Below, piece by piece: positions 61,247 to 64,000 of a stretch of DNA of 64,000 nucleotides (the first letter of the stretch is position 1; every line of letters begins with the position of its first letter). The stretch is taken from positions 93,800 to 157,799 of the forward strand of contig NZ_SDVB01000391.1 of NCBI RefSeq assembly GCF_004137355.1, given 5' to 3'. The notes beneath the pieces were generated by a model that was not told the origin of the DNA, did not search any database, and saw nothing but the letters and a program-made list of their open reading frames with translations. The DNA is from Ciceribacter ferrooxidans. Its GTDB lineage: Bacteria; Pseudomonadota; Alphaproteobacteria; Rhizobiales; Rhizobiaceae. A program made the position numbers and the translations under genes.

Positions 61247-63025
61247 TCATGCAAACAGCACCCGCGCTGCCGTCAGGCTCGCGGCGCCGTTGACGACGCG
61301 GTCCTTCAGCGCCGCGGTTTCGGCGATCAGGTTTTCCGCGGCGAAGCGGCAGAGCGCAATGCGGGTGTCACGGCCGTTCTCCTCGTCGGCAAGCCCGCCT
61401 TTGGCGAGATAGCAGCCCGTGAGGGCAAGGCCGAACAGCCGCTGGTAGGGCGTCGCACCGGAAAGAGCCGTCGCGGCATCACCCTCGCCGAGACGCGCGA
61501 GCATCCATTCGGTCGCCGCTTCGAGGTCGGCGAGGCTCGCCGAAAGCCGCTCGGCCGTGGCGCCGAAGCCGTCGAGATTGGAGGCACGAACCTGATCGGC
61601 GACCGCCTTCAGTTCGGCGATGAAGCCGCGGACATGCGCACCGTTCGAGAGCGGCAGCTTGCGGGTGACGAGGTCGATCGCCTGGATGCCGTTGGTGCCT
61701 TCGTAGATCGGGGCGATGCGGGCGTCGCGCAGGTAGCGGGCCGCGCCCGTCTCCTCGATGAAGCCCATGCCGCCGTGCACCTGGATGCCCATCGAGGCGA
61801 CGTCGACGCCGGCATCGGTCGCGAAGCTCTTGGCGATCGGTGTCAGCATGGCGGCGCGTTCCTGCCAGAAGGCGGCGTCCGGGCCTTCCGTATGATGTGC
61901 CATGTCGATCGCATGGGCACAGGAATAGCAGATCGCCCGCGAGCCTTGCGTCAGCGCCTTCATGGTGACGAGCATGCGGGCGACGTCCGGGTGCTCGATG
62001 ATCGGGCTCATGCCGGACCCGGTCCAGCCGGGCGCCTTGCCCTGGGTGCGTTCCTTTGCGTATTCGACCGCCTTCTGGGTCGCGGCCTCGCAGATCGCGA
62101 CGCCCTGCATGCCGACGGCGAGGCGGGCATTGTTCATCATCGTGAACATGCAGGCGAGCCCCTTGTTCTCCTCGCCGACGAGGTAGCCGATCGCGCCGGG
62201 TTCGTCGCCATACTTGCCGTCGCCGTAGATCATGGTGCAGGTCGGCGAGCCGTGGATGCCGAGCTTGTGCTCCAGCGAATGGCAGTGGAGATCGTTGCGG
62301 GGCCCAAGCGATCCGTCGTCGTTGACGAGGAATTTCGGCACGAGGAAGAGCGAGATGCCGCGGGTGCCGGCCGGCGCGTCGGGAAGGCGCGCCAACACCA
62401 GGTGGACGATGTTGTCGGTGACTTCGTGCTCGCCCCAGGTGATGAAGATCTTCTGGCCGAAGATGCGGTAGGTGCCGTCGTCGCGGCGTTCGGCGCGCGT
62501 CTTCATGACGCCGAGGTCGGAACCGGCATGGGGTTCCGTGAGGTTCATCGAGGCGGTCCATTCGCCCGACACCATCTTGTGCAGGTACTTCTCCTTCAGC
62601 GCCTCGCTGCCATGGGCGGCAAGGGCCTCCGAAGCGCCCATGGTGAGCGTCGGACCGAGCGCGAAGGCCATGGAGCCGGAGTTCCACATTTCGAGCGCGG
62701 CGACGTTCAGCATATGGGGAAGCGCCTGACCGCCGAATTCTTCCGGAGCGACGAGCGCGTTCCAGCCGCCTTCGGCCCATTGGCGATAGAGGTCTGCCCA
62801 GCCGTCCGGCACGATGACCTTGCCGTCGACGAGCCGCGCACCCTGCCGGTCGCCGATCTCGGCAAGGGGCGCCACTTCGTCGCTCGCAAAGCGCCCGGCT
62901 TCAGAGAGAATCGCGTCCACCAGGTCGTCGCTGAGATCCCCGAGGCGTCCCTCGTCGATCGCCTTGGAAAGGCCGGCCACATGCTTCAGGGTGAATGCGA
63001 TCTCGTCTACCGGCGCCTTGTACAT
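61247..63025 (-). CDS. Acyl-CoA dehydrogenase (long, about 590-residue type)
   Basis: A 592-residue FAD enzyme of the long acyl-CoA dehydrogenase group, which includes methylmercaptopropionyl-CoA dehydrogenases. Blocks: MVSGEWTASMNLTEPHAGSDLG, IFITWGEHEV, GVAICEAATQKAVEYAKERTQG, QVHGGMGFIEETGAARYLRDARIAPIYEGTNGIQAIDL (catalytic Glu in IYEGTNG). A C-terminal extra domain is present. The substrate is not decidable. The ATG at 63025 is preferred over 63031: AGGAGG is 9 nt upstream of it and the protein then starts MYKAPV as in its relatives. A palindromic site at 63114-63130 lies upstream. Confidence 0.92.
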   Translation of the reverse strand: MYKAPVDEIAFTLKHVAGLSKAIDEGRLGDLSDDLVDAILSEAGRFASDEVAPLAEIGDRQGARLVDGKVIVPDGWADLYRQWAEGGWNALVAPEEFGGQALPHMLNVAALEMWNSGSMAFALGPTLTMGASEALAAHGSEALKEKYLHKMVSGEWTASMNLTEPHAGSDLGVMKTRAERRDDGTYRIFGQKIFITWGEHEVTDNIVHLVLARLPDAPAGTRGISLFLVPKFLVNDDGSLGPRNDLHCHSLEHKLGIHGSPTCTMIYGDGKYGDEPGAIGYLVGEENKGLACMFTMMNNARLAVGMQGVAICEAATQKAVEYAKERTQGKAPGWTGSGMSPIIEHPDVARMLVTMKALTQGSRAICYSCAHAIDMAHHTEGPDAAFWQERAAMLTPIAKSFATDAGVDVASMGIQVHGGMGFIEETGAARYLRDARIAPIYEGTNGIQAIDLVTRKLPLSNGAHVRGFIAELKAVADQVRASNLDGFGATAERLSASLADLEAATEWMLARLGEGDAATALSGATPYQRLFGLALTGCYLAKGGLADEENGRDTRIALCRFAAENLIAETAALKDRVVNGAASLTAARVLFA

Positions 63026-63113
63026 GCGCATGCTCCTCCTGCTGACGTCCCGTCATTTCCGCGGCCGGTCCTCCGGGCCTGATGCGGAAATCGTGTCCAT
63101 TGGCTAATTGATT

Positions 63114-63130
63114 TTTACGTAAACGTCAAA
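63114..63130 (-). promoter_or_regulatory. ACGT-type operator upstream of the acyl-CoA dehydrogenase gene
   Basis: TTTACGTAAACGTCAAA contains the perfect palindrome TTTACGTAAA (63114-63123) and a second ACGT 8 bp on. Read on the minus strand, TTGACGTTTACGTAAA is similar to MerR-type LiuR sites of branched-chain acid degradation genes as I remember them. It is about 90 bp before the dehydrogenase start. Confidence 0.5.
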
Positions 63131-63330
63131 CCGTTTTGCAGGAGGCGATCCCGGCGCAGAAGGCCGGCGGTCGTGAGCGAAATCCGATGGATGGCGGGCC
63201 GGTACCGCGCCGGCTCGGTCGAAATTTCCTCTCGAGTTTGAAAAACAGGCGGAGATTTGGAATCTCATCCTACGTCTTCGTTTGTGCGGAAAGGATCGGC
63301 GATCTACTTGCAGGTCGAAGGAGATTGACC

Positions 63331-63789
63331 ATGCAGATCAAGGAAACGCCCGATATGTGGGTTCTGCGCCTGTGCAGGCGCTTGCGCATTCCCGAGATCA
63401 GGCAGGCTGCGGCCGACTGTGCCCTCCTGATTGAACGGCAGATCGAGGAGGCCGGCCTGACGGTCGACGGTCCCTGGCTCTTTGTCTCGCACCACCTTCC
63501 GAAGGACGGCAAGACGCCGTTCGACTGGGAGATATGCCGCCCCGTCGCAAGGCCCGCCGCCTATGTCGGGTCGATCGAACTCTGCCACTTCGAACCGACC
63601 ATCGTCGCTGCCCGCGTTCACCAGGGCTCCCTGCGGACCCTGTTCACGCAAGGATATGCGCCGCTGGTCGCCGAGATCGAGATGTCTCGCCATCATTTTT
63701 CCGGCGAGAGCCGGGAGGTCTATCACGGCTGGCGAGGACCCGGCGCGCCATACCACCGGATCGAGATCCAGTTCGGCCTGTCACGCTGA
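63331..63789 (+). CDS. GyrI-like small-molecule-binding protein
   Basis: A 152-residue stand-alone GyrI-like (AraC effector-binding type) domain. It begins MQIKETPDMWVLRLCRR and has WLFVSHHLPKDGKTPFDWEICRPVAR, PTIVAARVHQGSLRTLF and YHGWRGPGAPYHRIEIQFGL. No DNA-binding part is attached, so it may bind small molecules or act like GyrI/SbmC. The frame is open from 63136, but the ATG at 63331 has AAGGAG 8 nt upstream and matches the start of the domain. Confidence 0.78.
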   Translation: MQIKETPDMWVLRLCRRLRIPEIRQAAADCALLIERQIEEAGLTVDGPWLFVSHHLPKDGKTPFDWEICRPVARPAAYVGSIELCHFEPTIVAARVHQGSLRTLFTQGYAPLVAEIEMSRHHFSGESREVYHGWRGPGAPYHRIEIQFGLSR

Positions 63790-63820
63790 CCGCCCGCCAC
63801 GTCGAAGAACGGCAATAGGC

Positions 63821-63857
63821 CCGGACAAAGAAGACCCCGAAGGCGGGGCCTTCGGGG
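63821..63857 (-). terminator. Terminator of the chemoreceptor gene at the window's right edge
   Basis: A perfect 9-bp stem (CCCCGAAGG/CCTTCGGGG, 5-nt loop, 63835-63857), followed on the minus strand by TCTTCTTTGT. Confidence 0.7.
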
Positions 63858-63893
63858 CGTGTGTTCAGGCGGGAGGTGGCCGGGCTTATCGGC

Positions 63894-64000
63894 TCAGAAC
63901 TCTTCCCAGTCGTCGACGGCAAGCGCGGTGTTGCCGCGCATCGGAGCGGCCTTCGGGGCGGGTGCGGCCAGCGGGCGCGCCGCCGGCCGTGCTGCCGGGG
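63894..64000 (-). CDS. 3' end of a probable methyl-accepting chemotaxis protein
   Basis: Only the last 35 codons are in the window: a Pro/Ala/Arg-rich linker (PAARPAARPLAAPAPKAAP) and then MRGNTALAVDDWEEF. The low-complexity linker ending in a D-W-x-x-F pentapeptide matches the CheR/CheB tether of chemoreceptors and resembles the tail of the receptor at 51059-53038. The body of the gene lies to the right of the window, so the assignment is by the tail only. Confidence 0.7.
   Translation of the reverse strand, partial: PAARPAARPLAAPAPKAAPMRGNTALAVDDWEEF

Noticed and set aside
1-64000. tRNA, rRNA or other catalogued structured RNA genes
   Set aside because: I looked for tRNA-like cloverleaf and rRNA signatures in the gaps and saw none; a dedicated search could still find a small RNA.

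Overview
The window is a GC-rich, densely coded stretch of ordinary bacterial chromosome, most probably from a member of the Rhizobiaceae (Sinorhizobium/Ensifer, Rhizobium or Shinella-like). This rests on gene content: a BA14K protein, a DUF6101-like protein, a DUF1217 protein, an HPE1-like secreted protein, a short ModE, a GbcAB pair and several chemoreceptors with Trp/Phe C-terminal tails. Rhizobial-type intergenic palindromic repeats support it. I see no rRNA, tRNA, CRISPR array, prophage or insertion sequence.

Layout. 1-2.4 kb: 5' part of rnhB, a PA0069-type radical SAM protein and a small glycosyltransferase. 2.4-6.8 kb (minus strand): moaB, ispE, a secreted TPR protein and a long-chain polyprenyl diphosphate synthase. 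6.9-12 kb: a DUF2007 protein, a TrmN6-like methyltransferase, mntH, an S49 protease, a MITE-like element and a TetR/DUF1348 divergent pair with clear operator palindromes. 12-20.9 kb: glyQ and glyS, separated by a DUF4328 protein, lemA, aroA, a DUF2207 protein and a DUF559 nuclease-like gene. The DUF559 gene sits in a cluster of four palindromic repeats. glyS carries a compositionally odd in-frame insertion. 20.9-30 kb: DUF523, a secreted Asp/Asn/Gly-rich protein, a Cache chemoreceptor, an HPE1-like secreted protein, purD, tex and cfa. 30-35 kb: a MipA/OmpV protein, ubiA, DUF6101 and a large repetitive DUF1217 protein. 35-40.5 kb: modABC behind a Mo-box, converging on a sua5-FAD oxidase-modE operon. 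40.7-45.1 kb: a degenerate GGDEF protein, an unrecognised conserved gene and gbcAB. 45.3-51 kb: BA14K, phoX with a Pho box, a pirin and dxs. 51-64 kb: two more chemoreceptors and the tail of a third, DUF4424, tlyA with a TrmA-type methyltransferase, a phosphotransferase, an enoyl-CoA hydratase, an acyl-CoA dehydrogenase and a GyrI-like protein.

How the genes fit together. dxs, ispE, the polyprenyl synthase and ubiA are steps of the same isoprenoid-to-ubiquinone route, though not contiguous. modABC with modE, plus moaB, serve molybdenum supply and cofactor assembly. Several genes touch RNA (glyQ, glyS, tlyA, TrmA-like, sua5, tex, rnhB). Four chemoreceptor genes in one window point to a motile, chemotactic soil bacterium. 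The least understood items are the DUF1217 repeat protein, the repeat-flanked DUF559 gene, the insertion in glyS, the degenerate GGDEF protein and a possible RNA switch ahead of the HPE1-like gene. No convincing new multi-gene system was found.
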